Part shown: piece after piece, positions 1 to 6,029 of the stretch | Position numbering within the stretch: position 1 is the first letter of the stretch | Layout of the letters: each line of letters begins with the position of its first letter | Assembly: GCA_910584605.1 (NCBI GenBank) | Contig: CAJUAW010000116.1 | Span: forward strand, 1-8,545 | DNA length: 8,545 nt | Direction of reading: 5' to 3' | DNA from: an uncultured Oscillospiraceae bacterium | GTDB taxonomy: Bacteria; Bacillota_A; Clostridia; Oscillospirales; Oscillospiraceae | Translations under genes and position numbers: made by a program | Notes under the pieces: model-generated | The model's database searches: none | The model's input: only the letters and a program-made list of their open reading frames with translations | Told to the model about the DNA's origin: nothing

Positions 1-22
1 TCTCAATGCTGACTGTACCCAT
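1..22 (-). CDS. Start of the next virion-region gene (partial, first 7 codons)
   Basis: Only MGTVSIE and one base of the next codon are inside the window. The start is well supported: AAAGGAGGTG (28-37) lies 5 nt before the ATG at 22-20, and the ATG shares one base with the upstream stop codon in a TGATG junction. Such coupling is usual between consecutive tail or baseplate genes. No function can be assigned from seven residues; position alone suggests another virion or lysis-region protein. Confidence 0.7.
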
Positions 23-2412
23 CAGGGCACCTCCTTTGTCTCAGAAAATCCGTTCCCGCTCACAGTCACCGTCGACCCGGACGGGGCAACGGCCTCAATG
101 ATGATTGGCCCACCCAGCGCCAGTCCCACGTAGTAGGTCACCGGCTCCGTGATGGTGATAATGGCCTGGGCATTCCTGTCGTCCTTCACGGCTGATATCG
201 TGTAGGTCCCCGCCGTAGGGTTGCGGTAGGTGACGGGGCCGGAATAGACCTGCTTCAGAACCAGCGCACCGTCCCGGAGGATGGTAACCTCTGCCCCGGT
301 CTCCGCCGTCACCACGATGGCGGACCCGGCAGGGGCGAGGCTGGAAGAACCGCTGTCCACCTCGCCCCAGTCCCCGGGGCCGCTCACGATAGACGCGCCC
401 TGAACGCTGCCCACCTCCACCCAGGGGAAGGTGCCGAAGTAGGGCTGTGGGACCTGGTTGTCCCCGGTCTGGAAAGCCACCGCCGCCCCCGTCTCGATGC
501 GCCACAGGTTCCCCTTCCGGTCCCGCAGGAACTTGGGGGCGGTGCTCACCGACAGAGCCCGCAGCCGGTCCGCCATGTCCACCGTGTCCTCATACCGGTT
601 CTCCTTAAAATTCACCCGCCCGATGTACCCCGTCAGGGTGGAGGACTGGTAGTTGTAGGAGCTGGGCTGCCGGTTAGGGTAGGGGGTGAAGTTTTGCAGC
701 AGCTGGGGGGCGTTGTTGTTGGTGATGCTGTCTGTGCTCACGCTGTTGCGGAATACATGGACATCCTTCACATGGTAGGCCCCGTTTTCCAGTTCCGTCT
801 CCAACACCGTCCAGTTCCAGAACATGGGGGTGATGGGGTTGGAGATCAGAGGGGCGGATACGTAGGTCTTTTGCCCCAGCACAAACAGGTAATAGGTGTA
901 GGTCTTCTGGTTCCGGAACCCCTCATCTATCAGCTCAGATGTCCCGATACTCAGGTTGGCCACCAGAGAGAGGCGGCTCTCGCCCTCCCTCCGCCGGTAT
1001 AGGGCCACTCCCGTAATGGCGTCCCCCACGGGGGTGATATTTCCCCCGTTCAGCTCCTGGTCAAACCCGGCCAGAAAGCGGGTGTCCAGGGACCAAACCG
1101 GCTCGTAGTTCACATCAGTGATCATGGATTCCAGCAGGCTTCCCGCCGCTTCCCCGGCAGTCACCGTGATCCACTGGCAGGTCTGCTCCCCGTGCAGGGT
1201 AATGGACCTGATCTCGGGCTGCACCCACGTCAGGGAATACCGGACCCGCCTCCAAAGCAGCGTCCCGTCGTCGGGGTAGAGGGTGTCGCGGGGGAACAGG
1301 TCCTCCTGGGGCAGCAGCCCGCCAATCACCGTCAGGTAATACAGGTGCAGCTCCCGGGGGGTCACCACCAGATGGATTGGGTGACCCGGAGCCAGGTCGG
1401 GCAGGGGGGCGGAGAACAGCTCTTCCCCGTCCAGTTCCAGCGTGGCCCCGGCGGGGGTCACGCCAAAGGTTACCGTGTGTTCACCTCCAAGGGTAATTGC
1501 CGGGTCCGTCCCAGTGGTGGGAAGCACCCCGCACCAGCCCAGCGTCCAGGGGGCCGGAATATCCAGATCCCCGCCGTTGCGCTCCTCCCAGGTAACCGAA
1601 GAACCTTCGGGCAGATCCAGCGATCCCCCGGATACCGACCATGGTCCCGAGGCGTTTCCCGGGATATAGGACACCAGGGGCCACCGCAGGGTGATCCCCT
1701 CAATGGGGTGCCGGCAGGCGTCCACATAGCCCTGCATGTCCGACACCGAATAGGTCACCGAAAAATCCACCCAGCCCGTGTCCGCCTGTACGCCGTTCTC
1801 CGTCTGGATCATGCAGCGCACTCGATAGGCCGTCCCTGTGAACAACCCGTCGTAGGCCACCCGGATGTCCCCGGAGCCGTAGATATTCCCGCTGTCCTCC
1901 AGCGGGTCGTTTTCGTGCCCCTTCTCACACAGCATCCAGCGAAACCAGTCCAGCCCGTCCCCCTGGGCCTGGGTGTACACCGCGGTGAACTCCGCCGTCC
2001 GCCCGGTAACGGGGTCGTCAAAGCTCTGGATGGTCAGGGCAGGGGCCGCTCGGGTGATAAAGTAGCTGGGGGAGAGCTGCTTGATGCTTCCGCTGTTCCA
2101 CCACTGGGTGATCTCCAGTTTGTAGCCCGGGGCGTAGCCGTTCACAAGGCCGGGGTTCTGGATGTCCGCACTGAAATACTGTGGCTCCCCGGTGGAGCTC
2201 ACCCCCCAAAACGGGGTAATATCCACCTTCCCGCTGGTGTAGACCCGCTGGGACGCGGTGGTGTTCTGGTAGATGTCCACCTGCCAGGCGGTCATGGCCG
2301 AGTTTCCGTTCACCTGCCAGGACACGGTCAGCGGCTGTTCCGCGTCCACCGTGCCGCCGCCCCGCCCCGCGAAGGAGGAAGGGAAAATATTTGTGGGTTG
2401 ATAGAGTGCCAT
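22..2412 (-). CDS. Large phage tail/baseplate-type structural protein with fibronectin/Ig-like modules (796 aa)
   Basis: This is probably a virion surface or tail-tip protein. The sequence reads as a string of beta-rich modules: a fibronectin-III-like segment at about residues 20-118, a second at about 118-222, a jelly-roll or lectin-like stretch at about 245-390, another fibronectin-like segment at about 430-530, a tail-type segment at about 535-690 (with DRLRAL and FLRDRKGNLWRIETG), and an Ig-like end at about 700-796. There is no signal peptide, membrane segment or recognisable catalytic motif. The start is fixed by AAAAGGAGGG 6 nt before the ATG; the preceding gene ends 12 nt upstream. 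The stop overlaps the next start by one base, so the genes are co-translated. The segment like known clostridial tail proteins (residues 535-690) points to distal tail or baseplate, but the exact role, such as receptor binding or tail hub, is inference. Module borders are by eye. Confidence 0.7.
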   Translation of the reverse strand: MALYQPTNIFPSSFAGRGGGTVDAEQPLTVSWQVNGNSAMTAWQVDIYQNTTASQRVYTSGKVDITPFWGVSSTGEPQYFSADIQNPGLVNGYAPGYKLEITQWWNSGSIKQLSPSYFITRAAPALTIQSFDDPVTGRTAEFTAVYTQAQGDGLDWFRWMLCEKGHENDPLEDSGNIYGSGDIRVAYDGLFTGTAYRVRCMIQTENGVQADTGWVDFSVTYSVSDMQGYVDACRHPIEGITLRWPLVSYIPGNASGPWSVSGGSLDLPEGSSVTWEERNGGDLDIPAPWTLGWCGVLPTTGTDPAITLGGEHTVTFGVTPAGATLELDGEELFSAPLPDLAPGHPIHLVVTPRELHLYYLTVIGGLLPQEDLFPRDTLYPDDGTLLWRRVRYSLTWVQPEIRSITLHGEQTCQWITVTAGEAAGSLLESMITDVNYEPVWSLDTRFLAGFDQELNGGNITPVGDAITGVALYRRREGESRLSLVANLSIGTSELIDEGFRNQKTYTYYLFVLGQKTYVSAPLISNPITPMFWNWTVLETELENGAYHVKDVHVFRNSVSTDSITNNNAPQLLQNFTPYPNRQPSSYNYQSSTLTGYIGRVNFKENRYEDTVDMADRLRALSVSTAPKFLRDRKGNLWRIETGAAVAFQTGDNQVPQPYFGTFPWVEVGSVQGASIVSGPGDWGEVDSGSSSLAPAGSAIVVTAETGAEVTILRDGALVLKQVYSGPVTYRNPTAGTYTISAVKDDRNAQAIITITEPVTYYVGLALGGPIIIEAVAPSGSTVTVSGNGFSETKEVP

Positions 2413-2424
2413 CGCGCCCTCCTT

Positions 2425-2853
2425 TTAGAATCCCTGCCGTTTCAGCCCTTCCATCAGGGCTTTTCTGGCCCGTCCGCTGGATATGGCCTCCTCCTGGGTA
2501 CCGGCCACGAACGGACGGGGAAAAGGCTGGTTGAATCCAGCCGTTCCCCGCTCGACCACGTCGTTCAGCGTGGTGTAGTCCACGGGGGTACCCTGGAAGG
2601 GCGCAATATTCTCCACCACCAGCTCGTGTCCCGGCTCCACGTGGCCAGTCATAAGCTGCCGGTCGCCCAGGCCGCCCTGATCCACACGCCGGGTGGCCAT
2701 CGCCATCTCAGAGGCGTCGTAGGAGTAGACCTGATACTCGGTCTGCTCCTCCATCACGTCCTTCACGGCCTCTGCCACCTCCGCACCCAGGGCATGGTCT
2801 ACAGCCGCCTCCGCCCGCAGCTTCAAGTTTTGATAATGTGCCAAAAAGCTCAT
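2425..2853 (-). CDS. Small virion-assembly protein, possibly HK97 gp10-like (142 aa)
   Basis: The product is a 142-residue soluble protein with a charged helical N-terminus (about residues 1-40), a central segment rich in Arg, Gly and Asp (RRVDQGGLGDRQ), and a C-terminal NQPFPRPF motif followed by a helix. RPF-type endings after a Gly-rich core recall HK97 gp10-like minor virion or tail-completion proteins, but the match is weak. The preferred start is the ATG at 2853, preceded by TTGGTGA. A longer reading from 2883 would start inside a terminator hairpin (2870-2898) and lacks a good ribosome binding site. The terminator of the preceding antirepressor therefore sits immediately upstream, so expression needs read-through or antitermination. 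The gene ends 12 nt before the 796-aa tail gene, whose ribosome binding site touches this stop codon; the two are clearly one transcription unit. Confidence 0.6.
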   Translation of the reverse strand: MSFLAHYQNLKLRAEAAVDHALGAEVAEAVKDVMEEQTEYQVYSYDASEMAMATRRVDQGGLGDRQLMTGHVEPGHELVVENIAPFQGTPVDYTTLNDVVERGTAGFNQPFPRPFVAGTQEEAISSGRARKALMEGLKRQGF

Positions 2854-2862
2854 AAAATCACC

Positions 2863-2898
2863 AAAAAATCCCCGCCACCTCATACCGAGATAGCGGGG
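2863..2898 (-). terminator. Intrinsic terminator after the 236-aa antirepressor
   Basis: On the minus strand CCCCGC (2898-2893) pairs with GCGGGG (2875-2870). An inner CTC/GAG pair closes a small loop, and A plus six T residues (2868-2863) follow. It lies 9 nt after the antirepressor stop codon. The same hairpin recurs at 8165-8198 after the broken antirepressor copy. Confidence 0.75.
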
Positions 2899-3193
2899 AG
2901 GGGATATTTAACTGCAAAACTGCATCTGCCGGTTGGCCTGCCGGATAATCATCGACATATTGGTGCTGGGCCGCCAACGCAGGATGTACTCCACCGCTTC
3001 TTCAAACCGCTTTCGCGGAATGTTGTTGCGGCTGTTCACACGAAACCACTTCTGGATGTCCCGGTTGCATTCGCTGTATACCCGCCCTCTGACGTTCTTG
3101 TCGCGGTAGGCTGGGGAATCCGCTCCGTCCATAGCTCTGATTACCATCGTGTTGACATGAGACGCAAGGATGCGCTGCTGGCTGTAGTCAATG
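2870..3193 (-). repeat. Direct repeat, copy 1: antirepressor 3' end plus terminator
   Basis: This stretch matches 8170-8493 in the same orientation, offset by exactly 5,300 bp and without indels. The first 111 bases (2870-2980) are identical, covering the terminator and the last roughly 70 coding bases. Further into the gene the match falls off with scattered changes, and it ends where copy 2 meets the presumed insertion sequence. The encoded C-termini match at 81 of 93 residues. Confidence 0.9.
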
Positions 3194-3618
3194 ACCATGC
3201 TCTCTTCCAGCGCAGTAATGCGCCGATCCTGTTCCATAGTGCGGGCATCCAGCATGAAGATGGCTTGCAGTTCCTTAGATGTTCCGTCGAAGGTGTAACT
3301 CCCGGTTTTGCGGATAGACGGGATGACCTCATGGGTGATCCAGCGCTTGAACGCTTTCGCCTCCGGTTTGCGGCTGCCCAAAACAAGGGAGTACAGGCCG
3401 CTCTCGTTGATGATGGTCATTTCTTGGATTCCAGAGGGGGTCGCGATTTGCGACACCCCCTTATCCTCATCATCAACGTGCTTTGCTAAGGCATCACGCG
3501 GGTTGCTATACCCCAGCGCCCGGGCCACGTCCTTGCCCACCAGCCACGGTTCACCGTCGATATCGACGGTACGTACTTCCCCGAACTCAGGGTTGTTGAA
3601 AGTTACAAGATGGTTCAT
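2908..3618 (-). CDS. Phage antirepressor, Bro-N plus ORF6C-like domains (236 aa)
   Basis: The N-terminal 110 residues are a Bro-N domain: a short strand, GEPWLVGKDVARALGY, then NESGLYSLVLGSRKPEAKAFKRWITHEVIPSIRKTGSY. The C-terminal part (about 130-225) resembles the ORF6C domain of phage antirepressors, with DYSQQR, SPAYRDKN and NNIPRKRFEEAVEYI. Proteins of this type bind DNA or a phage repressor and relieve lysogenic repression; which target is used here is unknown. The start has AAGGAG 11 nt upstream. A promoter at 3706-3734, a leader hairpin and a terminator at 2863-2898 make it an independent unit between two virion gene blocks, as expected for a moron. Its 3' end is duplicated at 8208-8491. 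The family call is firm, the biological role is inferred. Confidence 0.88.
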   Translation of the reverse strand: MNHLVTFNNPEFGEVRTVDIDGEPWLVGKDVARALGYSNPRDALAKHVDDEDKGVSQIATPSGIQEMTIINESGLYSLVLGSRKPEAKAFKRWITHEVIPSIRKTGSYTFDGTSKELQAIFMLDARTMEQDRRITALEESMVIDYSQQRILASHVNTMVIRAMDGADSPAYRDKNVRGRVYSECNRDIQKWFRVNSRNNIPRKRFEEAVEYILRWRPSTNMSMIIRQANRQMQFCS

Positions 3619-3650
3619 GTATAGACATTCTCCTTATCTGATAAAGATTG

Positions 3651-3688
3651 GAGAGGGGCGGGAGTTTCCCCGCCATGCGTTCCCTCTC
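3651..3688 (-). repeat. Two-tier hairpin in the antirepressor leader
   Basis: An outer stem GAGAGGG/CCCTCTC (3651-3657 and 3682-3688) encloses an inner stem GGCGGG/CCCGCC (3657-3662 and 3669-3674). It lies between the predicted transcription start (about 3698) and the ribosome binding site, so it would form in the 5' leader of the 236-aa antirepressor mRNA. No T-run follows on the minus strand, so it is not a standard terminator. A role in translation or stability is inference. Confidence 0.5.
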
Positions 3689-3705
3689 AATACAGCTGTG
3701 TATGG

Positions 3706-3734
3706 AGCATAGCATCTTTTTTTAAGGAACACAA
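3706..3734 (-). promoter_or_regulatory. Sigma-A-type promoter for the 236-aa antirepressor
   Basis: On the minus strand TTGTGT (3734-3729) and TATGCT (3711-3706) are separated by 17 bp. A TG one base upstream of the -10 box makes it an extended -10 promoter, which can offset the imperfect -35. Transcription would start near 3698, giving a leader of about 80 nt. Confidence 0.55.
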
Positions 3735-3812
3735 CACAGGTGGGATTTAATAAAATCACGGCTTGTGCATTTCGCCATACAATATATGGTAGTTTGCGCT
3801 TTCTAAAGCAGG

Positions 3813-3840
3813 AGTTTGGAACAATGAAAATTTCCAAACT
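3813..3840. repeat. Perfect 9-bp inverted repeat
   Basis: AGTTTGGAA (3813-3821) and TTCCAAACT (3832-3840) are separated by 10 bp in the AT-rich gap. It has the size of an operator or weak RNA hairpin. No T-run suitable for termination follows directly on either strand, and no partner protein can be named. Confidence 0.4.
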
Positions 3841-3943
3841 GTTTGTAGCTGTTTATGGAGAAGTTACAAAAAAAGAAAGTTTTTTCATTTTCTGCGTTTT
3901 GTATAGAACCGCTTCATGCAGTGCCGTCCTTCTCGTAGCCCCC

Positions 3944-4492
3944 TCAGTTTTTCAATGCAGGGTGGTCAAACAAACAGAGCTGGCCAGGAATCTGGCTGGA
4001 GAACGCCAGCGGAACCGGGATGCCCCAGGTTTCCAGAACGCTCTTGGTCATGGCTCCAATCTCCACTGGGCTGTTGCCCATGTCCAGCATCACCTGCCGG
4101 GTGACAGTAATCAGCTTCGCCAGACCGCTGGGGGATACTTCCGGGATTCGCTTGGGCACGGCGGGCGGTATGGTGTAGGTGCCTGTGCGGCGCAGAGCAG
4201 GTAAGACCTCCTCTGTTACCCAGTCGGTGAATGCTTCGGCCTCTGGCTTCTTGCTCTGGAAAATCGTGCGGTACAGGTTGCCTTCGTTGACATATATCAT
4301 ACCCTGAATTCCGCTGTTGGTGGGGGTGTTGATTGTATCCACCCCCTCGAGTTTCAGACGCTTTTTGCAATCTGCGACCCGTAAACCAAGCGGCTTGCAG
4401 ATATCTGCCAAGCAGAACCACGGTTCCCCATCGACTTCTACCGCCCGGATTTTGCCGAACTGTTCGCTGTTGAAAATCTGGAGTTCGTTCAT
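3944..4492 (-). CDS. Phage antirepressor, Bro-N domain with short C-terminal domain (182 aa)
   Basis: Residues 1-110 form a Bro-N domain: MNELQIFN, GEPWFCLADICKPLGL, VNEGNLYRTIFQSKKPEAEAFTDWVTEEVLPALRRTGTY. The remaining 70 residues (SPSGLAKLITVTRQ, EIGAMTKSVLETWGIP) are a helical tail different from those of the two other intact antirepressors here. It probably acts on a phage repressor or operator DNA. The start at 4492 is chosen over an upstream in-frame ATG at 4510, because GGGGGTG sits 5 nt before it and it overlaps the previous stop in an ATGA junction. It is the last gene of a five-gene chain. At 182 residues it is short for the family, but the reading frame is intact with no sign of truncation by mutation. 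Confidence 0.82.
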   Translation of the reverse strand: MNELQIFNSEQFGKIRAVEVDGEPWFCLADICKPLGLRVADCKKRLKLEGVDTINTPTNSGIQGMIYVNEGNLYRTIFQSKKPEAEAFTDWVTEEVLPALRRTGTYTIPPAVPKRIPEVSPSGLAKLITVTRQVMLDMGNSPVEIGAMTKSVLETWGIPVPLAFSSQIPGQLCLFDHPALKN

Positions 4493-4731
4493 ATTTTCAC
4501 CCCCATCCATGTTTTTACTGCCCTTAAAAAATGGTTCACTTGGTCATCATCTGGGTGCTGGGCTATCAGACGGTCGACAATCTCAATGTCTCCCGGCTCC
4601 GCCTGGTTGATAATCTCCAGCCAAACCGCCGTGACCTCCCGCTCGTCCGCAGTCAAAGGGCGGCTGATTAGTTGCTCCTGATAGGCTATAAACGCCTCCG
4701 GGGTGGCAGGGAATGTAAAAGGTAGATTCAT
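4489..4731 (-). CDS. Small phage protein of unknown function (80 aa)
   Basis: I do not recognise this protein. It is acidic and predicted helical: MNLPFTFPATPEAFIAYQEQ at the start, then TADEREVTAVWLEIINQAEPGD and a C-terminal IAQHPDDDQVNHFLRAVKTW. It has no membrane segment and no cysteine pairs. Its ATG overlaps the stop of the 241-aa antirepressor by four bases, with AAGGGGGG about 8 nt upstream, and its own stop overlaps the 182-aa antirepressor start in the same way. Being sandwiched between two antirepressors suggests a partner or modulator of them, but that is context only. Coding status is well supported by the overlaps and the absence of gaps. Confidence 0.75.
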   Translation of the reverse strand: MNLPFTFPATPEAFIAYQEQLISRPLTADEREVTAVWLEIINQAEPGDIEIVDRLIAQHPDDDQVNHFLRAVKTWMGVKI

Positions 4732-5453
4732 ACTGCCGCCCCCCTTTTGATCAGCGCCCGGAGTTTATCTACGGCCTTCGCGTTGTACCGCCATGTCGGA
4801 ACCTGTTTGGAACTGTGCGGGGACTTGTCCCAGACCTCTTTGCCGTACTCCGGTGTTTTCAGACCGTTCTGGTTCGCTACCCGGCCCACCTTATTGGCAC
4901 TCACCCCGCCCAGCAGCTCCCCCACCTCTGCCGCGCTGTATGTCCGCTCGGTGACCTCCGGGAGAGGAAGTACCGCTGTCCCGCCGGTCAGCTCCGCGCT
5001 GGCATAGTGAGCGCAGATTTGCCGGTACTCCGGGATGGGGTTCTCCTTTGCCAGCTTCAGCCATATGGATGCCACACGGGCGCGGGCGTTCTTGGCTTTG
5101 GCCTCGGCCAGCGCGGCCTTGCTGTCCGGCAGGGCATTGGCGCTGTACGATCCCGTCTTGCGGATGGCGGGGAGGACCTTGGAGGTCACCCATTTGCGGA
5201 AGGGCTTGGCTTCCGGCTTGTCGGAACGGAGGATCACCGAATACAGTCCGCTTTCGTTGATAAACCAGGTTTTCCCTTGACGGCCTATGTTGAACATAGC
5301 CCGTTCATCTTCATCCATCCTATCTGCCAATTGTGACGGGTTTTTAATGTCCAGCACCTTGCACACGTCTACCAAACAGAACCACGGCTCACCCTTAATC
5401 ATGACGGTCCGCACCTCGTTGCTGTGGTAGTTGAAGATTTGCAGTTCGTTCAT
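4728..5453 (-). CDS. Phage antirepressor, Bro-N plus C-terminal DNA-binding-like domain (241 aa)
   Basis: The N-terminal 110 residues are Bro-N: MNELQIFN, GEPWFCLVDVCKVLDI, NESGLYSVILRSDKPEAKPFRKWVTSKVLPAIRKTGSY. A basic helical linker rich in Ala and Lys follows (about 112-135). The C-terminal third has YSAAEVGELLGGVSANKVGR, then NGLKTPEYGKEV, a KSPHSSKQVPT segment and WRYN; this pattern is familiar from clostridial phage antirepressors and looks like a winged or helix-turn-helix fold. It probably counteracts a phage repressor. The start is fixed by an ATGA overlap with the 41-aa gene and by AAGGGGG about 8 nt upstream. It shares MNELQIFN with the 182-aa antirepressor two genes downstream, which suggests an old in-operon duplication of the Bro-N part with exchanged C-termini. 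Confidence 0.87.
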   Translation of the reverse strand: MNELQIFNYHSNEVRTVMIKGEPWFCLVDVCKVLDIKNPSQLADRMDEDERAMFNIGRQGKTWFINESGLYSVILRSDKPEAKPFRKWVTSKVLPAIRKTGSYSANALPDSKAALAEAKAKNARARVASIWLKLAKENPIPEYRQICAHYASAELTGGTAVLPLPEVTERTYSAAEVGELLGGVSANKVGRVANQNGLKTPEYGKEVWDKSPHSSKQVPTWRYNAKAVDKLRALIKRGAAV

Positions 5454-5575
5454 GCCGCCGCCCCCTTTCCGCCCAGCATACTGCGAAGGAAGCGCCAGAC
5501 CAAATCCAGCTCACGGGCATTTGCTTCCTGAAGCATATCGGCAATCAGGCCGATGGTCTTGGCTCTCTCGTTCAT
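5450..5575 (-). CDS. Very small phage protein (41 aa)
   Basis: The reading is MNERAKTIGLIADMLQEANA, then RELDLVWRFLRSMLGGKGAA and a final A. It is almost entirely helical, with an amphipathic LDLVWRFLRSML segment like one found in many short clostridial phage ORFs. AAGGAGG lies 10 nt before the ATG. Both ends make ATGA overlaps: the start with the 43-aa gene and the stop with the 241-aa antirepressor. These couplings argue strongly for real translation despite the length. Function is unknown. It may mainly serve to couple translation into the antirepressor, or the helix may bind a partner protein. Confidence 0.7.
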   Translation of the reverse strand: MNERAKTIGLIADMLQEANARELDLVWRFLRSMLGGKGAAA

Positions 5576-5703
5576 GCTACGTCAGCCTCCTTCCGCTCCT
5601 TCTGGAAAAACCCAGCATCTTCCAGGGCCAGCAGAGCCGCCTTAACCCCCTGGGGATTCCGGCAGTTGTTAAGGATGGCGTTGAACTTCTCGTTATTGGT
5701 CAT
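5572..5703 (-). CDS. Very small phage protein, first gene of the antirepressor chain (43 aa)
   Basis: The reading is MTNNEKFNAILNNCRNPQGV, then KAALLALEDAGFFQKERKEA and DVA. It is a soluble, helical, charged peptide with one cysteine. AAGGAGG (5721-5715) lies 11 nt upstream of the ATG. The stop overlaps the 41-aa start in an ATGA junction. It is the first gene after the spacer that carries an opposing promoter, and the -35 box of that promoter overlaps this ribosome binding site. It therefore lies where translation of the whole antirepressor chain could be controlled. I do not recognise a family. Confidence 0.7.
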   Translation of the reverse strand: MTNNEKFNAILNNCRNPQGVKAALLALEDAGFFQKERKEADVA

Positions 5704-5719
5704 TTTCCTAAAAACCTCC

Positions 5720-5748
5720 TTGATTTTTCACCAAAGAGAGGCTATAAT
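5720..5748 (+). promoter_or_regulatory. Opposing (plus-strand) promoter in the RHH-antirepressor spacer
   Basis: TTGATT (5720-5725) and a perfect TATAAT (5743-5748) are separated by 17 bp. It is one of the best promoters in the window and the only strong one I see on the plus strand. It points against the antirepressor operon and toward the 3' end of the RHH gene. Its -35 overlaps the ribosome binding site of the 43-aa gene, and its -10 lies in a 22-bp palindrome (5738-5759). Transcription would start near 5755. Confidence 0.65.
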
Positions 5749-5759
5749 GATTTAGCCTC
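5738..5759. repeat. Palindrome overlapping the opposing promoter and operon leader
   Basis: GAGGCTA (5738-5744) and TAGCCTC (5753-5759) are perfect inverted repeats around an 8-bp centre. In DNA it covers the -10 box and start of the plus-strand promoter, so it could be an operator. In the minus-strand mRNA it would fold into a 7-bp hairpin about 17 nt before the ribosome binding site of the 43-aa gene. Confidence 0.55.
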
Positions 5760-5822
5760 ACTTCGGTGGTGGTGATTAGAGTGTTGGGTGCTTGTCGAGG
5801 GCTACCAGCACTCTTACTTTTT
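5755..5822 (+). ncRNA. Candidate antisense RNA of about 70 nt (sar-like position)
   Basis: From the plus-strand promoter start (about 5755) to the T-run after the terminator-like hairpin (5822) the transcript would be about 68 nt. It holds a short stem capped by TTCG (near 5759-5768) and a 10-bp terminal stem. It is antisense to the spacer between the RHH gene and the antirepressor chain and runs just into the 3' end of the RHH gene. P22 sar RNA has a similar size and position between arc and ant. An alternative reading is a short peptide: from GTG at 5772 the frame gives VIRVLGACRGLPALLLFV, which looks like the start of small holin-like toxins, ending at 5870. RNA product versus peptide remnant cannot be decided from sequence. 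Confidence 0.45.
5778..5822 (+). terminator. Terminator-like hairpin for the plus-strand transcript
   Basis: AGAGTGTTGG (5778-5787) pairs with CCAGCACTCT (5805-5814) over 10 bp with one G-U pair, around a 17-nt loop. TAC and five T residues (5818-5822) follow on the plus strand. On the minus strand the hairpin begins inside the RHH stop codon, but no T-run follows, so RHH transcripts can probably continue into the antirepressor chain. Confidence 0.5.
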
Positions 5823-5978
5823 GTCCGCCTCAATCCCAATTTTTATCAAATCCAAACACGTTTTCTTTGATTCTTTGCAATATTCCATAATTTCATCCTT
5901 CTCTGCTTGGGTTACTCTTATGTGGATACTTGCACTTTTTGGGTTTTCTATTGGCGGTCTTCCCGTTCTGGGGGACAC
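5814..5978 (-). CDS. Small ribbon-helix-helix repressor (54 aa)
   Basis: This is a likely DNA-binding autorepressor of the Arc/CopG type. After a basic N-terminus (SPRTGRPPIENPK) comes a predicted strand SASIHIRVT, helix QAEKDEIMEYCKESK and helix TCLDLIKIGIEADKK, the order expected for an RHH fold. The start is taken as GTG at 5978, with GAGGTGA 5 nt upstream. An in-frame ATG at 6050 lies before the promoter and inside the preceding terminator region, so it cannot be used from that promoter. Two 11-bp palindromic repeats flank the -10 box of its own promoter and are natural operator candidates. The antirepressor chain lies 110 nt downstream with no clear minus-strand terminator between, so this protein probably controls its own gene and the antirepressors together. 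The RHH call is by pattern, not alignment. Confidence 0.75.
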   Translation of the reverse strand: MSPRTGRPPIENPKSASIHIRVTQAEKDEIMEYCKESKKTCLDLIKIGIEADKK

Positions 5979-5995
5979 TTTAATCACCTCACTTT

Positions 5996-6029
5996 CTGCG
6001 TCCGCATTAAATATAATACTGCGTCCGCA
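5996..6029. promoter_or_regulatory. Paired palindromic operators at the RHH promoter
   Basis: CTGCGTCCGCA occurs at 5996-6006 and again at 6019-6029. Each holds a palindrome TGCG-N2-CGCA, and the starts are 23 bp apart, about two helical turns. One lies between the -35 and -10 boxes, the other at the transcription start. This is the standard form of binding by two RHH dimers on one DNA face. That the 54-aa protein binds here is inferred from position. Confidence 0.7.

Larger units (their letters stand above)
3619..3943. other. AT-rich intergenic region (325 bp) with promoter and hairpins
   Basis: This gap separates the 182-aa antirepressor from the 236-aa one. It is clearly richer in A and T than the flanking genes and has no convincing coding frame. 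It contains the promoter at 3706-3734, the leader hairpin at 3651-3688, an inverted repeat at 3813-3840, and shorter palindromes near 3776-3790 (CCATA/TATGG) and 3799-3810 (GCTTT/AAAGC). A minus-strand run of T near 3865-3880 follows the upstream operon, but no GC-rich stem precedes it, so a terminator there is doubtful. Confidence 0.6.

Noticed and set aside
2854..2883. Ten-codon longer start for the 142-aa virion protein
   Set aside because: The upstream ATG lies inside the terminator hairpin and has no good ribosome binding site; the start at 2853 fits better.
1192..3489. A long plus-strand open frame of 765 codons opposite the tail and antirepressor genes
   Set aside because: It spans several well-supported minus-strand genes and their terminator, is rich in Gly, His, Arg and Pro as expected for the antisense of GC-rich genes, and has no recognisable domain.
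3634..3837. A 67-codon minus-strand frame in the AT-rich gap
   Set aside because: It covers the promoter and leader hairpin of the antirepressor, has no clear ribosome binding site, and its composition is not protein-like.
3865..3880. Possible terminator after the 182-aa antirepressor
   Set aside because: There is a T-rich run on the minus strand but only a weak A/T stem before it, so termination cannot be claimed.
5996..6029. Short CRISPR-like array
   Set aside because: Only two 11-bp repeats with a 12-bp gap, lying on a promoter; operator sites explain them.
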